Shown: positions 1 through 9,673, counted from the stretch's first letter. The stretch is 64,000 bases of DNA from Paraburkholderia sp. CNPSo 3274 (GCF_024206475.1 NZ_JAMBPR010000049.1:1-64000), one strand, 5' to 3'. Program-made: numbers and translations. Notes: generated by a model not told the origin, from the sequence alone.

Positions 1-195
1 CTTGAACCGGGCGTCGTAATGACTGTACTTCTTGCTGAACGCCGCTTTGCCATGCGCCTGCCAGGCGGCTACCCATTTGCGCACCGTGCCGTGGTCCACA
101 CCATGCCGGCGTGCCACTTCCCTACTGCTGCAGCCTTTGCCTGACAGCAAGTCTTTGACAACAGACCGCTTGAACTGCTCCGTGTACTTCGCCAT
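1..195 (-). CDS. IS3-family transposase OrfA, N-terminal part
   Basis: The minus-strand frame from the ATG at 195 gives 65 residues starting MAKYTEQFKRSVVKDLLSGK and running off the window edge. The sequence carries the helix-turn-helix typical of IS3 OrfA (residues about 20-45, REVARRHGVDHGTVRKWV). In this family OrfA binds the IS ends and is joined to the DDE-containing OrfB by programmed frameshifting. Start choice: it is the first ATG after the IS terminus and gives an OrfA-like N-terminus. The frame is open to the edge, with no sign of damage in the visible part. Confidence 0.85.
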   Translation of the reverse strand, partial: MAKYTEQFKRSVVKDLLSGKGCSSREVARRHGVDHGTVRKWVAAWQAHGKAAFSKKYSHYDARFK

Positions 196-246
196 GAAAA
201 ACACCCCAAAGGTTGGATCGGTGTCCAACTTTTGGGGTGCAGTTCA
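1..246 (-). mobile_element. IS3-family insertion sequence, left end (cut by window edge)
   Basis: The element reads leftward out of the window. Its terminal end is at 246, where the minus strand begins TGAACTGCACCCCAAAAG, a typical IS3-family terminus (TG start, then a CACCCCAAAAG block). The OrfA transposase gene starts 51 bases inside this end. Only the left inverted repeat and the start of orfA are present. The right end, orfB and the target duplication lie outside the window, so completeness cannot be judged. Confidence 0.85.
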
Positions 247-310
247 TTCGTGTGGGCTTTTTTTATGGTTCATCGCGGGCGCCGAGGCAATGATGCCTGT
301 GATTGCGGTT

Positions 311-628
311 CTACATCTGCCCCCGCCGGGAGCAGATCTGAGCGATGCGCGAGATCGCGGACGGTTCTCTCGCGCCCGGCATATTCTGCAGGATACACTC
401 GTGGTATGCCTTCTCGCGCGGCAGCAGCATTTCGCCGTTTCGATACAGCGCGTAGCATGAACGCTGTATATAGTTCGATGCAGCCTCATTGCGGGCGTCG
501 CGCAATCCGGCCAGCATACAGTCATCATAGGACGACTGACCATCGGCCAGCGCCGCATGCACGGTCAGGAGGCCCAGCAGGCCGATCGCAGTCCGCAGGG
601 TGGAACTCCATCTGCCATTCTTTACCAT
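311..628 (-). CDS. Small exported four-cysteine protein (VF_A0006-like)
   Basis: The 105-residue protein has a cleavable signal peptide (residues about 1-28, hydrophobic run AIGLLGLLTVHAALA). Its mature part has four cysteines in the contexts DDCMLAG, QRSCYAL, HECILQN and QICSRR. This spacing resembles the small VF_A0006-type four-cysteine family of proteobacteria, whose function is unknown. The cysteines probably form disulfides in the periplasm. The ATG at 628 was chosen because AAGGAAC lies just upstream; a longer in-frame start at 721 lacks this. It stands alone between the IS end and a LacI-type regulator. Family assignment is from the motif pattern only. Confidence 0.7.
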   Translation of the reverse strand: MVKNGRWSSTLRTAIGLLGLLTVHAALADGQSSYDDCMLAGLRDARNEAASNYIQRSCYALYRNGEMLLPREKAYHECILQNMPGAREPSAISRIAQICSRRGQM

Positions 629-845
629 GACGTTCCTTATTATGCTTCTCGTCTGTCTGCGTGAGTTTGCGTGGCGTGGACACTGGCCTCGCAGTCGCAG
701 CAGTGTATCAAAGGATGTCATTCATGCTTTGATGGAAGTGCCACCTGGGAGTCGCCATTGGTCTCATGACGACTTCAGTATTGCGAGGTTCGTACGAGGC
801 TCATGCGATTGAGGGAATACTGCTGCTAACGGATGGAGACGCCCC

Positions 846-1910
846 ATGACGGACACCGCTTCGCCGCGCCGCAAGCGCACGGCGCGTTTCGTGGAGATCG
901 CCGAAGCCGCCGGCGTGAGCCCCGCCACGGTCGACCGCGTGCTCAACGAGCGCGCCAGCGTGTCCGCCGCGATGCGCGCGCGTGTTGTAGCGGCCGCCCG
1001 CCAGCTCGGCGTGCCGCGCGTGTTACCCGAAACGCATCACGGGCTCGTGCATATCGACGTGCTGCTGCCGCAAAATAGCGCGCCGTTTTTCCAGCGGCTG
1101 ACGCTGGGCCTCGAGCGCTCCATGCAAATGCTCGACCGGCGCATCGTGCTGCGCCGGCAGTTCCTGCCCGAAGCCGACGACGACGTGATCACGCGCGCCA
1201 TCCTGCGTCCAAACTACAAGCGCGCGGGATTGATCGTCACGACGCATGACACGGAGGCAGTGCGAGACGCGCTGCGCACAGTCATCGCCCAAGGCGAGGC
1301 CGTGGTGACGATGGTCACCGACATCGACGCGGTTGAGCGCGTGCATTACGCGGGCATCGACAACCGGCTTGCAGGCCGCACGGCGGGCTATTTCGTCGGG
1401 CGCCCGGCAAAAGCGCCGGGCCGCGTGCTGCTGATCTGCTCGCGCAAGGACTATCACGCGCATATCGAACGGATCAGCGGGTGCCGCGAACAGTTGGCCG
1501 AATCGTTTCCGCACCTGGTTTGCGACGAAGATGCCGTGGAAACGCTCGACGACGTGGACCAATGCCATCGCGCGGTGCTCAAGTCACTCAAGCGCGGCGG
1601 CGTGGTCGGCATCTACAACAGCGGCTATGCGTCGGCGGGAATCGAGGCCGCGTTGCGCAAGGTGGGCGCGACGGGAAAGATCGTGTGGGCAGGCCATGAA
1701 ATGCTCGACCTGCACCGCCAGTACATCGAACAGGGGACGATGGATATCGCCATCGACCAGGACCCTGACGGGCAAGTCATCTCGGCATTGCAGCACGCGC
1801 TGAACGCATGCGGCGTGCTCGAAACGCCCGCGCCTCCGGGGCCAGTTGAGTTCCGGATTTTTTGCTCGGCGAATGTGAGGCGCAATCCGTATCTGGGCGT
1901 GGGTCATTGA
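846..1910 (+). CDS. LacI-family transcriptional regulator
   Basis: This 354-residue protein has an N-terminal LacI helix-turn-helix at about residues 16-60 (VEIAEAAGVSPATVDRVLNE), followed by a periplasmic-binding-protein-like effector domain (about 70-340). The domain has the usual LacI landmarks, including HYAGIDNRLAGRTAGYF and a late YNSGYASAGIEAAL segment. It should bind a sugar or sugar derivative and an operator palindrome. GGAG sits 7 bases before the ATG. It converges with a TIM-barrel sugar isomerase-like gene that ends 10 bases away, so a shared sugar pathway is possible but not shown. The effector is unknown. Confidence 0.88.
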   Translation: MTDTASPRRKRTARFVEIAEAAGVSPATVDRVLNERASVSAAMRARVVAAARQLGVPRVLPETHHGLVHIDVLLPQNSAPFFQRLTLGLERSMQMLDRRIVLRRQFLPEADDDVITRAILRPNYKRAGLIVTTHDTEAVRDALRTVIAQGEAVVTMVTDIDAVERVHYAGIDNRLAGRTAGYFVGRPAKAPGRVLLICSRKDYHAHIERISGCREQLAESFPHLVCDEDAVETLDDVDQCHRAVLKSLKRGGVVGIYNSGYASAGIEAALRKVGATGKIVWAGHEMLDLHRQYIEQGTMDIAIDQDPDGQVISALQHALNACGVLETPAPPGPVEFRIFCSANVRRNPYLGVGH

Positions 1911-1920
1911 GTGTCCGGTT

Positions 1921-2784
1921 TCAAGCCGCGGCGCTATCGCGCGCAGATTCCTTCTCGACTTCTTGCCACAACTCGCGAATCCAGTCGCGCATGAGCAACG
2001 ATTCGCGCCAGCGGTCGGTCGTGTCGTTGCCATCCGGCCCGATGATCGCGTAAGGCTGCGGCCCCAGTTCGCAGGTGAACGCGAGCGTGTCGTCCGCGCT
2101 TGCACGCTTGCGCCACGAACGAAAGCCGTAGCGCCACCAGTCGAGAAAGAGATCCACCCATTTGCGGTGCGGCGCGAAAGAAAGCTCGATCTGCACCTGC
2201 TCGCGGCTCGCCACGCGGCCATGAAACGCCCACGAAGCGTCGAGTATGCGATGCATGAGCGCGTGATTCTCCTGCGAAACCGGCCACGCGAACTCGCGCC
2301 CTACGAGGTAGTGCGAAATGTCGCCGAGCAGCTTGAGGGCCGGCCGCGCGTCGAGCAGATCGAGCGTGAAATACAGGTCCGTCGTCATGCGGTCGCGATG
2401 CGTTTCGATGTAGACCGGTATATCCACCTGCTCGGCCAGCCGCTGCCAGCCGTCCAGCAAGGCGAGCGCCTCGCGCTGCGTGCGCGGGCGCACGTCGGGC
2501 TGAAGGTCGACGTGGTGCAGGCCGAATTCGGTTGCAAGTTCGAGCACCGGCTGCAGGTCGTCGACGGTCGTGGGGAAGCATTGGCCTTCCGCCGCCAGCC
2601 CGTATGTTTTGCGCAGTTCCGCGAGGCGCTTCACGTCCTCGCGCTGCGTGCAATGCGCGCTCACGCCGTCGAAGCCCGCTTCGGCGATCATCCGCACCTT
2701 TTCTTCGAGCGTGCGCTCGTAGCCATCGGTATGGCGGCGTTCCATCGACCAGAGCGACTGGAACACCAGGAGTCGTTGCGCCAT
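1921..2784 (-). CDS. Sugar phosphate isomerase/epimerase-like TIM-barrel protein
   Basis: The 287-residue product resembles the xylose isomerase-like (AP endonuclease 2) TIM-barrel family. Visible features are the N-terminal strand QRLLVFQSLWSM, an acidic metal-site-like stretch (VYIETHRDRMTTD, about 125-137), LLGDISHYL (about 152) and a C-terminal CELGPQPYAI. Family members isomerise or epimerise sugars or sugar acids using a divalent metal held by Glu/Asp/His. The second of two adjacent ATGs (2784) is used because GGAG is 5 bases before it; the first, at 2787, would be too close. The region 2788-2935 upstream holds its promoter. The substrate cannot be read from sequence. Confidence 0.78.
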   Translation of the reverse strand: MAQRLLVFQSLWSMERRHTDGYERTLEEKVRMIAEAGFDGVSAHCTQREDVKRLAELRKTYGLAAEGQCFPTTVDDLQPVLELATEFGLHHVDLQPDVRPRTQREALALLDGWQRLAEQVDIPVYIETHRDRMTTDLYFTLDLLDARPALKLLGDISHYLVGREFAWPVSQENHALMHRILDASWAFHGRVASREQVQIELSFAPHRKWVDLFLDWWRYGFRSWRKRASADDTLAFTCELGPQPYAIIGPDGNDTTDRWRESLLMRDWIRELWQEVEKESARDSAAA

Positions 2785-2935
2785 CATGTCTCCGTTCTGC
2801 GTCTTAAAGGGCTTCCGTGTTCGACACCGATGTCTCCTTGATCCGGTCGGCCGTGCTTCGAGCGGCACCGTCTTCCTGGAATCCAACATAAGCGGCGCGC
2901 CTGCCGCGCTCAACGGAAACCTTGATGAAATTTCG

Positions 2936-3889
2936 TCAATTTTCGTCCAGGTCGATGTGGTCCATCGGGTTCGTGTGGTCCTGTTCCGTGCCGAGCATGC
3001 GCGAAATATCGGCGACGAGCGCATCCACCGCCACGCGCACCTTCGACGGCATGTGCCGCGCCTTCTGCCGCACGACGTGAACTTCGTCGCCCATTACGCT
3101 CCTGCTGTCCATGACGAGTTCGAGTCGTCCGTCGCTCAAATACGGGCCCATGAGCCAGCACGGCAGCCACGCGAGACCGGCGCCGGCTGCGGCCGCATCG
3201 GCAATCGCCAGCAAGTCGTCGAAGCACAGCCGCGACGCGAGCCGGCACTCCTCGACTTCGCCGCCGGGGCCGCGCACACGCCACGCCGGGCTCTGTCCAG
3301 CGCGCCCATACGCGATGCCGGTATGCGTGGCGAGCGCGGCGACGTCCGCGGGCTTGCCGTGTTGCGCGAGATACGCAGGCGACGCGCAGATGCCCATCCG
3401 CTGCACACCAAGCCGGCGCGCGACGAGCGTGCCGTGGTCGGGCAGCGTGCCGATGCGCACGGCCAGATCGAAGCCGTCCTCGATGAGATCGGCCACGCGG
3501 TCGCTAAACGAGAGTTCGACATTCAGACGCGGATGCTCCTCAACGAGCCGCCGCACCACGGGCGCCACGCACTGGCGCCCGAACAGCACCGGCGCACTGA
3601 TCCGCAAGCGTCCCGAAGGCTCGCGCCGCCCGTGATCGAAGGCGGCTTCCACGGCACTCAGTTCGCCCAGCACGCGGCGGCACTGCTCGTAGTAGGCGTG
3701 CCCCTCGTCGGTGAGGCTCAAGCTGCGCGTGGTCCGCTGCAGCAGGCGCACACCCAGGCGCTGTTCGAGCCGCGCGACGATCTTCGCGACCGCCGAGCGC
3801 GTCACGCCAAGGCGCTCGCCAGCGGCAGAGAAGCTGCCCGCGTCCACCACGTCCACGAATTCGGCCACGCCGCTCAGGCGGTCGTTCAT
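2936..3889 (-). CDS. LysR-family transcriptional regulator
   Basis: The 317-residue protein has a LysR HTH at residues about 4-62 (FVDVVDAGSFSAAGERLGVTRSAVAKIVARLEQRLG) and a substrate-binding domain of the CrgA/DmlR-like class. The start at 3889 follows AGGAGCTGGGAA; an upstream in-frame ATG at 3958 is less likely. It is divergent from an alcohol dehydrogenase-like gene starting at 4000, the standard arrangement for LysR control of the neighbour. A perfect inverted repeat (AGGCGACA / TGTCGCCT) lies in the 110-base gap. The effector is unknown. Confidence 0.88.
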   Translation of the reverse strand: MNDRLSGVAEFVDVVDAGSFSAAGERLGVTRSAVAKIVARLEQRLGVRLLQRTTRSLSLTDEGHAYYEQCRRVLGELSAVEAAFDHGRREPSGRLRISAPVLFGRQCVAPVVRRLVEEHPRLNVELSFSDRVADLIEDGFDLAVRIGTLPDHGTLVARRLGVQRMGICASPAYLAQHGKPADVAALATHTGIAYGRAGQSPAWRVRGPGGEVEECRLASRLCFDDLLAIADAAAAGAGLAWLPCWLMGPYLSDGRLELVMDSRSVMGDEVHVVRQKARHMPSKVRVAVDALVADISRMLGTEQDHTNPMDHIDLDEN

Positions 3890-3914
3890 TTCCCAGCTCC
3901 TTTTGTATCCTTTT

Positions 3915-3953
3915 AGGCGACAAAGAAACTCCGGAATCTCGCCAATGTCGCCT
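3915..3953. promoter_or_regulatory. Inverted repeat between LysR gene and dehydrogenase; probable regulator site
   Basis: Perfect 8-base arms AGGCGACA (3915-3922) and TGTCGCCT (3946-3953) face each other across 23 bases in the divergent intergenic region. The arm centres are 31 bases apart, close to three helical turns, as would suit a LysR tetramer contacting two half-sites. This is inference from symmetry and position. Confidence 0.55.
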
Positions 3954-3999
3954 GGCAAGCAACACTATCATAGGTGCTCCCACTCGTACTGGAGCAGTC

Positions 4000-5016
4000 A
4001 TGAACGCATGGAAACTGAAGGCCGGCAGCGGCTATGGCGCACTCGCGCGCACCGACTTCACGCCGCGCGCGCCCGGCCCGCATGACGTGGTCGTGAAGAT
4101 TCACGCGGCCTCGCTCAACTATCGCGACCTGATGTTCGCGCGCGGCGATTACCTCGGTCTGGGCGACACGCCGCTCGTGCCGGTCGCCGACGGCGCGGGC
4201 GAAGTGGTCGAAGTCGGCGCTGCGGTCACGCGCTTCCAGCCCGGCGACCGCGTGATCAACACCTACTTCCCCCATTGGGTGGACGGTGCGCCCGCGCCGT
4301 GGAAGGTGCGCGAGTCGGCGGGCGCGCAGTTCGACGGTGTGCTCGCCGAACGCTTCGTCGCTGCGGAAACCTCGCTCGTTTCGATCCCCGCGCACCTGAA
4401 CTACGAGGAAGCCGCGACGATCTCGTGCGCTGGCATCACCGCCTGGAACGCGATCTTCGCCGATGGCGAGGCGCACCCTGGCGCGACCGTGGTGCTGCTC
4501 GGCACGGGCGGCGTGTCGATCTGGGCGTTGCAGCTCGCCCACGCGGCGGGATTGCGGACCATCATCACCTCTTCGAGCGACGAGAAGCTCGAACGCGCCC
4601 GCGCGCTAGGGGCGAGCGAGACGATCAACTATCGTTCGCACCCCGAATGGCAGGACGAAGTGCTGCGGCTCACGGGCGGCGAAGGCGCGGATATCGTCGT
4701 AGAGGTGGGCGGACGCGATACGTTGCCGCGCTCGGTCGCCGCCGCGAAGATGGGCGGGCTCGTTTCGATCATCGGCGGCGTGACGAGTTTCGCGGGCCCC
4801 GAACTGGGGCTGCTTTCGGTGATCGGCGGCATCAAGCGCCTGCACGGCATCATGGTCGGCAGCCGCACGATGCTCGACGACGTCACGCGTTTCGTCGCCG
4901 CGCAGCAGATTCGCCCCGTGGTGGATCGCGTGTTCGCTTTCGACGAAGCGCCCGAAGCTTACGCGTGGCTGGAAGCCGGCAAGCACTTCGGCAAGGTGGT
5001 GATACGCGTGGCCTGA
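4000..5016 (+). CDS. NAD(P)-dependent alcohol dehydrogenase / quinone oxidoreductase (MDR family)
   Basis: This 338-residue medium-chain dehydrogenase/reductase has an N-terminal GroES-like fold (HAASLNYRDLMFARG, about 35-49) and a Rossmann nucleotide-binding segment (VVLLGTGGVSIWALQLAHAAG, about 166-186). SSSDEKLERARALGA follows as the region selecting the coenzyme. The catalytic-zinc ligands of classical ADHs are not evident, so a zinc-free quinone oxidoreductase-like enzyme is likely. It is divergent from a LysR gene and ends before a strong hairpin. A paralogue with the same regulatory layout sits at 48534-49547. The substrate is unknown. Confidence 0.85.
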   Translation: MNAWKLKAGSGYGALARTDFTPRAPGPHDVVVKIHAASLNYRDLMFARGDYLGLGDTPLVPVADGAGEVVEVGAAVTRFQPGDRVINTYFPHWVDGAPAPWKVRESAGAQFDGVLAERFVAAETSLVSIPAHLNYEEAATISCAGITAWNAIFADGEAHPGATVVLLGTGGVSIWALQLAHAAGLRTIITSSSDEKLERARALGASETINYRSHPEWQDEVLRLTGGEGADIVVEVGGRDTLPRSVAAAKMGGLVSIIGGVTSFAGPELGLLSVIGGIKRLHGIMVGSRTMLDDVTRFVAAQQIRPVVDRVFAFDEAPEAYAWLEAGKHFGKVVIRVA

Positions 5017-5036
5017 CAGCACGTGTGCAGAAAAAC

Positions 5037-5063
5037 GAAGCGGGCACGCCAGGTGCCCGCTTC
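5037..5063. terminator. Bidirectional hairpin terminator
   Basis: A perfect 11-base stem (GAAGCGGGCAC / GTGCCCGCTTC) encloses a 5-base loop. It sits between the plus-strand dehydrogenase (ends 5016) and the minus-strand dctM (ends 5085). AAAAA at 5031-5035 gives a U-run for minus-strand transcripts; the plus side has only a short TTT. Confidence 0.8.
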
Positions 5064-5084
5064 GCTTTACATGTGCCGGTCGCT

Positions 5085-6437
5085 TCAGAAAACCGGATGC
5101 CCGTTGATCAGGCTAGGCAGCCACGTCGAGAAGAACGGAAAGTAGGTGACCAGATTGACCGCGCTAAAAATCGCCAGATAGTACGGCCACGCGACCTTGG
5201 TCGTCTCCCCGATCGACACGTCGCCAATTGCACAGCCGATGAACTGCACCGAGCCGATTGGCGGATGCACGAGACCCAGCGCGCAGTTCAGCAGGATCAT
5301 GATGCCGAACTGCACCGGGCCCACGCCGCTATGCATGGCGAGCGGCAGGAAGAGCGGCGTCGTGATGAGGATGTGCGCCGCCATGTCGATGAACGTGCCC
5401 AGAAACACCTGGATGATGTTGATGTAGAGAAGCATCAGCCAGGGAAGGGTCGTGGCATGTTCGAGCACGCGCTCGATGGACTCCGGAATCTCCAGATAAG
5501 CCATCTGATAGCGCAGCATGTTCGACACCGCGATCAGCAGCAGCACGACGCCCGTGGTCTTGGACGCGCGCGAGAGGGCGAAGAACAGCTTCTCCTTCGT
5601 CATCGAGCGATACACGACCACGGTGAGCGCAAGCGAATACACCACGGCAATCGCGGCCGCTTCTGTTGCGGTCGCAATGCCCCGCGCCACGCAGAAGAGA
5701 ATGATCGCGATCACGAGCAGCCCGGGCAGGGCACCGAGAAACGCCCTCACCACGGCGAGCCAGCCGGGAAATACCTGCAGCTTGGTCGAGCCGTCCGCGC
5801 TGAGCGGATAGCCATAGCGGCGCGCCTGCCAGTACGCGGCAATCAGCACGAAGCCCATGACCCACAACACCGGCAGCAGACCCGAGAACAGCAGGTCGCC
5901 AATCGAAACGCCGCTCATCTGCTGGCCGTTCAGCGTGCCCGTAATGCCTTGCGCCGCGAACGCGTAGATGATCATGTTCGTCGAGGTCGGCATCAGCGCG
6001 CCCGCCAGCGACGAGTGCGTCGTCACGTTGACGGCGTAGGCCGCGCTATAGCCTTCGCGCTTCATGAGCGGAATGACCACGCCGCCCATGGCCGACGTAT
6101 CGGCAGAAGGCGAACCGGAAACGCCGCCGAACAGCGTGCACGCGACGACATTGGCCATGCCGAGTCCGCCGCGAAAATGCCCCACGGCGGCCTGGGCGAA
6201 GCGCAGGATGCGGTCGGCAATGCCACCGTGCAGCATCAACTCACCGGAGAAGATGAAGAACGGCACCGCGAGAAACGAAAACGCGTTCATGCCCGAGATC
6301 ATCGACTGCATTGCAGTAGCGGCCGGCAGTCCTTCGTAAAGGTACGTGCTGACGCAGGCGAGACCCAGGGAGAAAGATACCGGCACCCCAACGGCGAGGA
6401 GCACCAAAAAACTGAGCGAAAGAATTGCGAGTTCCAT
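5085..6437 (-). CDS. dctM: TRAP transporter large permease (DctM)
   Basis: The 450-residue protein is almost wholly hydrophobic, with about 11-12 membrane helices, and has DctM landmarks such as VPFFIFSGELM, GGVSGSPSADTSAMGGVVIP, HSSLAGALMPTSTNM and HPPIGSVQFIGC. It is the large membrane subunit that couples sodium-driven uptake of an organic acid to the DctQ subunit and the periplasmic DctP receptor. It starts 7 bases after dctQ ends, so the two are in one operon. Proximity to uronate dehydrogenase and a LacI/GalR regulator suggests a hexuronate substrate. That is inference; TRAP systems also carry dicarboxylates and other sugar acids. Confidence 0.9.
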   Translation of the reverse strand: MELAILSLSFLVLLAVGVPVSFSLGLACVSTYLYEGLPAATAMQSMISGMNAFSFLAVPFFIFSGELMLHGGIADRILRFAQAAVGHFRGGLGMANVVACTLFGGVSGSPSADTSAMGGVVIPLMKREGYSAAYAVNVTTHSSLAGALMPTSTNMIIYAFAAQGITGTLNGQQMSGVSIGDLLFSGLLPVLWVMGFVLIAAYWQARRYGYPLSADGSTKLQVFPGWLAVVRAFLGALPGLLVIAIILFCVARGIATATEAAAIAVVYSLALTVVVYRSMTKEKLFFALSRASKTTGVVLLLIAVSNMLRYQMAYLEIPESIERVLEHATTLPWLMLLYINIIQVFLGTFIDMAAHILITTPLFLPLAMHSGVGPVQFGIMILLNCALGLVHPPIGSVQFIGCAIGDVSIGETTKVAWPYYLAIFSAVNLVTYFPFFSTWLPSLINGHPVF

Positions 6438-6444
6438 GTTTGCC

Positions 6445-6924
6445 CTACTTTGCCTTGCGTACGAACAGTGCCAACAGATGCTCGAGCGAAAACAGCACGA
6501 TGCAGGTGCCGGCCACGACCGGAATGACATAGCGCACCGCTTCCGGCACGCCGAGAATCGCGATGCGGTCATCCATGGTCGTTTCCGCCATTTGCAGGCA
6601 GCCGAAGAAAATCGCCACGCCAAGCGCGATCAGGCAGACGTGCTGGAACGCCTCCGCGATCAGTTGTCCCCGCGGGGAAAGCTTCTTGACGAGCGAATCG
6701 AGACCGATATGCCCGCGCTCGCGTACCTTCAGCGCGGCGCCGAACATGGCGATCGTGACCACCAGCAGCAACGCGATCGGCTCGACGAAATCGGGTGCGT
6801 TCTCAAACACATAGCGCATGATCACGCCATAGAAGACGAGAACCGTCAGCGCGGCGAGCGCGACAGAGGCCAGGATCGTCAGCAGGCGAAACAGTAAATC
6901 GTTGGGGAGTTTCAGGAAAGTCAT
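6445..6924 (-). CDS. dctQ: TRAP transporter small permease (DctQ)
   Basis: The 159-residue protein has four hydrophobic segments (about 10-35, 48-66, 90-112 and 130-150), as usual for DctQ. The conserved VFYGVIMRYVFENAPDFVEPIA stretch is at about residues 29-50. DctQ bridges the large permease and helps coupling. The gene lies between dctP (78 bases upstream) and dctM (7 bases downstream) in the same direction. Nothing unusual was seen. Confidence 0.9.
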   Translation of the reverse strand: MTFLKLPNDLLFRLLTILASVALAALTVLVFYGVIMRYVFENAPDFVEPIALLLVVTIAMFGAALKVRERGHIGLDSLVKKLSPRGQLIAEAFQHVCLIALGVAIFFGCLQMAETTMDDRIAILGVPEAVRYVIPVVAGTCIVLFSLEHLLALFVRKAK

Positions 6925-7002
6925 GATCTATCCTTGCACGGCACACCCTGCACAACTGCGTTTTTTCGACTCCGCGCCGCTTGCGACGCGGAGCCCCGGG
7001 CT

Positions 7003-8022
<1,020 letters not shown>

Positions 8023-8083
8023 CTAGAATGGAAGAGTTGTTTTCGAGCCGTGTTTGGGCTGATTAGCTGGCCAACCGGGTGTC

Positions 8084-8509
8084 TCAGAACCGGTGGATGA
8101 TGCCTGCACCGACTGCGACCATGCTGCGGGACGAAGACGGCGTGGTCTGGAAGCCGTCACCGATCGTCGCGGTCGCGTTGATGATCTGCGTACCGTTGCC
8201 TGCCGGCGTGAGGGTCTTGCCGTTTGCACGCCGAAAGCCTGCAACGCGTAAAGTCCCGTGCGCCCGGAAAGCGTGTAGTACTCCGAGAGATTGAACTGCT
8301 GGTATTGCGCGCGGCTCGTGATGCCGTTGGTTCGCGTTGCGCGCGCGTGTTGTAGCCCGTCGCGAAGTCGTATCGACGATGCCGTAGAGCGCGACACTGC
8401 TTTGCGCAAAGGCGGGCGCGGCGCCCGCAATCGCCACCCCGACAACAGCGCAATTCAAGGCGCGTGTTCTCCGCCATTCTCCGATCTCCTTTTGTTCTTC
8501 GCGTGCCAC
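8084..8509 (-). pseudogene. Outer-membrane porin remnant (deleted and frameshifted)
   Basis: Burkholderiales porin signatures appear in pieces: a signal peptide followed by AFAQSSVALYGIVD in one frame, YDFATGYNTR in a second, FNLSEYYTLSGRTGLYALQAF in a third, then ATIGDGFQ and the C-terminal VGAGIIHRF back in the first. Only about 140 codons remain where such trimeric porins have roughly 360. Most of the barrel has been deleted and at least two frameshifts are needed to join the rest. The ordering of N- and C-terminal pieces shows it is a relic of one gene. It lies between the hexuronate operator and dctP, so it was probably the outer-membrane entry for the same substrate. Confidence 0.8.
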
Positions 8510-8514
8510 TTCTG

Positions 8515-8526
8515 GAAAACGTTTTC
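8515..8526. promoter_or_regulatory. LacI/GalR-type operator upstream of porin remnant and dctPQM
   Basis: The palindrome GAAAACGTTTTC with a central CG is typical of LacI/GalR operators. The same core occurs in front of udh (9795-9808). The LacI gene lies between the two sites, which makes it the likely binder. The site is just upstream of the porin relic start on the minus strand. Confidence 0.75.
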
Positions 8527-8680
8527 TCGAATTTAATGCGTTCCTTTCGAAATGGCTAGTAGGTAGTTACGCGGAGCGGCGCAGCGTTGGCGCGTGCGAG
8601 TTGGCGAATCGGAACAGGCGTGACGAAGCCGCTGGCCGTTGATTGGCGGCCAGCGAGCAGGAAGTTCAGAGATCAGGGAG

Positions 8681-9673
8681 TCAGCGGCAGGCGACGGTCG
8701 AGTCGCGCACGACGAGGCGGGGTTCGAGCACGACTTGCTCGACATCCGCGCGGCCGGCCAGGACGTCGACGAGCTTTTGCATGGCCAGCTCGCCCATTCG
8801 CTCGCTCTGCCCGTCGATCGTGGTCAGGCGCGGCTCTACATATTCGCCATAGGGCACGTTGTCGATGCCGGCGACCGAGACGTCCTGCGGCACGCGAAAG
8901 CCGAGCGACCTGGCCTCCTTCATGAAGCCGAGCGCGATAAGGTCGTTGTAGCAGATCACCGCCTGCGGGCGCTTCGGTCCCAGCATCACCCGCGAACAGG
9001 CCTGCTCGCCCGCCTGGGCGGTCGGCGCGTGCGTCTCGTACACGTCGAGCGTGAGGCCGGCCTCGGCCAGCGCCTCGGTTGCGCCGGCAATACGCTCGTC
9101 GTTGATGGTCGCCGCGGCGAACCCCAGATAGGCGACATGCCGGTGCCCGAGATTGAGCAGATGACGCACCAGCATGGAAGTCGCGAGCCGGTTGTCGAAA
9201 CCGACGGTGGGGATGTCGAGCCCGCGCACGGTCCTGAGCATGACGACCGGCTTACCCAGATTCATCGTCCACCTGGCGATTTCCTCGGAAGCGCGCGAGC
9301 TGACGATGAGCCCGTCCACGCGCGGCGCGAGCGCCTCGATGAGCGAGCGCTCGCGCGCGAGATTCTCTTCGGCGTCCACGAGAAGCAGCGTGTAGTCGTG
9401 CTGGAGCGCCACGCGATTCGCGCCCTTGACCACGTTCGTGAAGTGCGGGTTCGCGATGTCCAGGATAGCGATGCCGATGGTGCGCGTGCGCCCCGTGATC
9501 ATCGAGCGCGCAAGCGGATTGGAGCGGTAGCCGAGCCGCTCGATGGCGTCTTTGACCTTCGCCTCGACCGCCGGCGAAAAGCGTTGCGTGCCGTTCACGT
9601 ACTTCGATACCGTCGCGACCGAGACGCCGGCCATCGCAGCGACATCGCGAATCGTCGGGGAACCACTTTTCAT
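8681..9673 (-). CDS. LacI/GalR-family regulator of the hexuronate locus
   Basis: The 330-residue protein has a LacI HTH (TIRDVAAMAGVSVATVSKYVNG, about 6-27), the hinge LGYRSNPLARSM, and a sugar-binding domain with IGIAILDIANPHFTNVVKGA, a mid-domain VGFDNRLATSMLVRHLLNLGHRHVAYLG and a late VSVAGIDNVPYGEYVEPRLTTI. It is divergent from udh. Two copies of a CG-centred palindrome flank it. The likely role is repression of udh and of the TRAP/porin block, relieved by a uronate or its product. The start is uncertain: ATG 9673 is preferred by alignment to the HTH, but ATG 9709 is also in frame, and neither has a strong ribosome site. Confidence 0.87.
   Translation of the reverse strand: MKSGSPTIRDVAAMAGVSVATVSKYVNGTQRFSPAVEAKVKDAIERLGYRSNPLARSMITGRTRTIGIAILDIANPHFTNVVKGANRVALQHDYTLLLVDAEENLARERSLIEALAPRVDGLIVSSRASEEIARWTMNLGKPVVMLRTVRGLDIPTVGFDNRLATSMLVRHLLNLGHRHVAYLGFAAATINDERIAGATEALAEAGLTLDVYETHAPTAQAGEQACSRVMLGPKRPQAVICYNDLIALGFMKEARSLGFRVPQDVSVAGIDNVPYGEYVEPRLTTIDGQSERMGELAMQKLVDVLAGRADVEQVVLEPRLVVRDSTVACR

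Noticed and set aside
1-246. Idea that the IS interrupts the neighbouring four-cysteine protein gene
   Set aside because: That gene ends at 311 with a normal stop and length, 64 bases beyond the IS terminus.
4275-6527. A 750-codon plus-strand open frame
   Set aside because: It runs in another frame across the end of the dehydrogenase and antisense to dctM. The translation is Arg/His/Gln-rich with no family likeness, an effect of high GC third positions.
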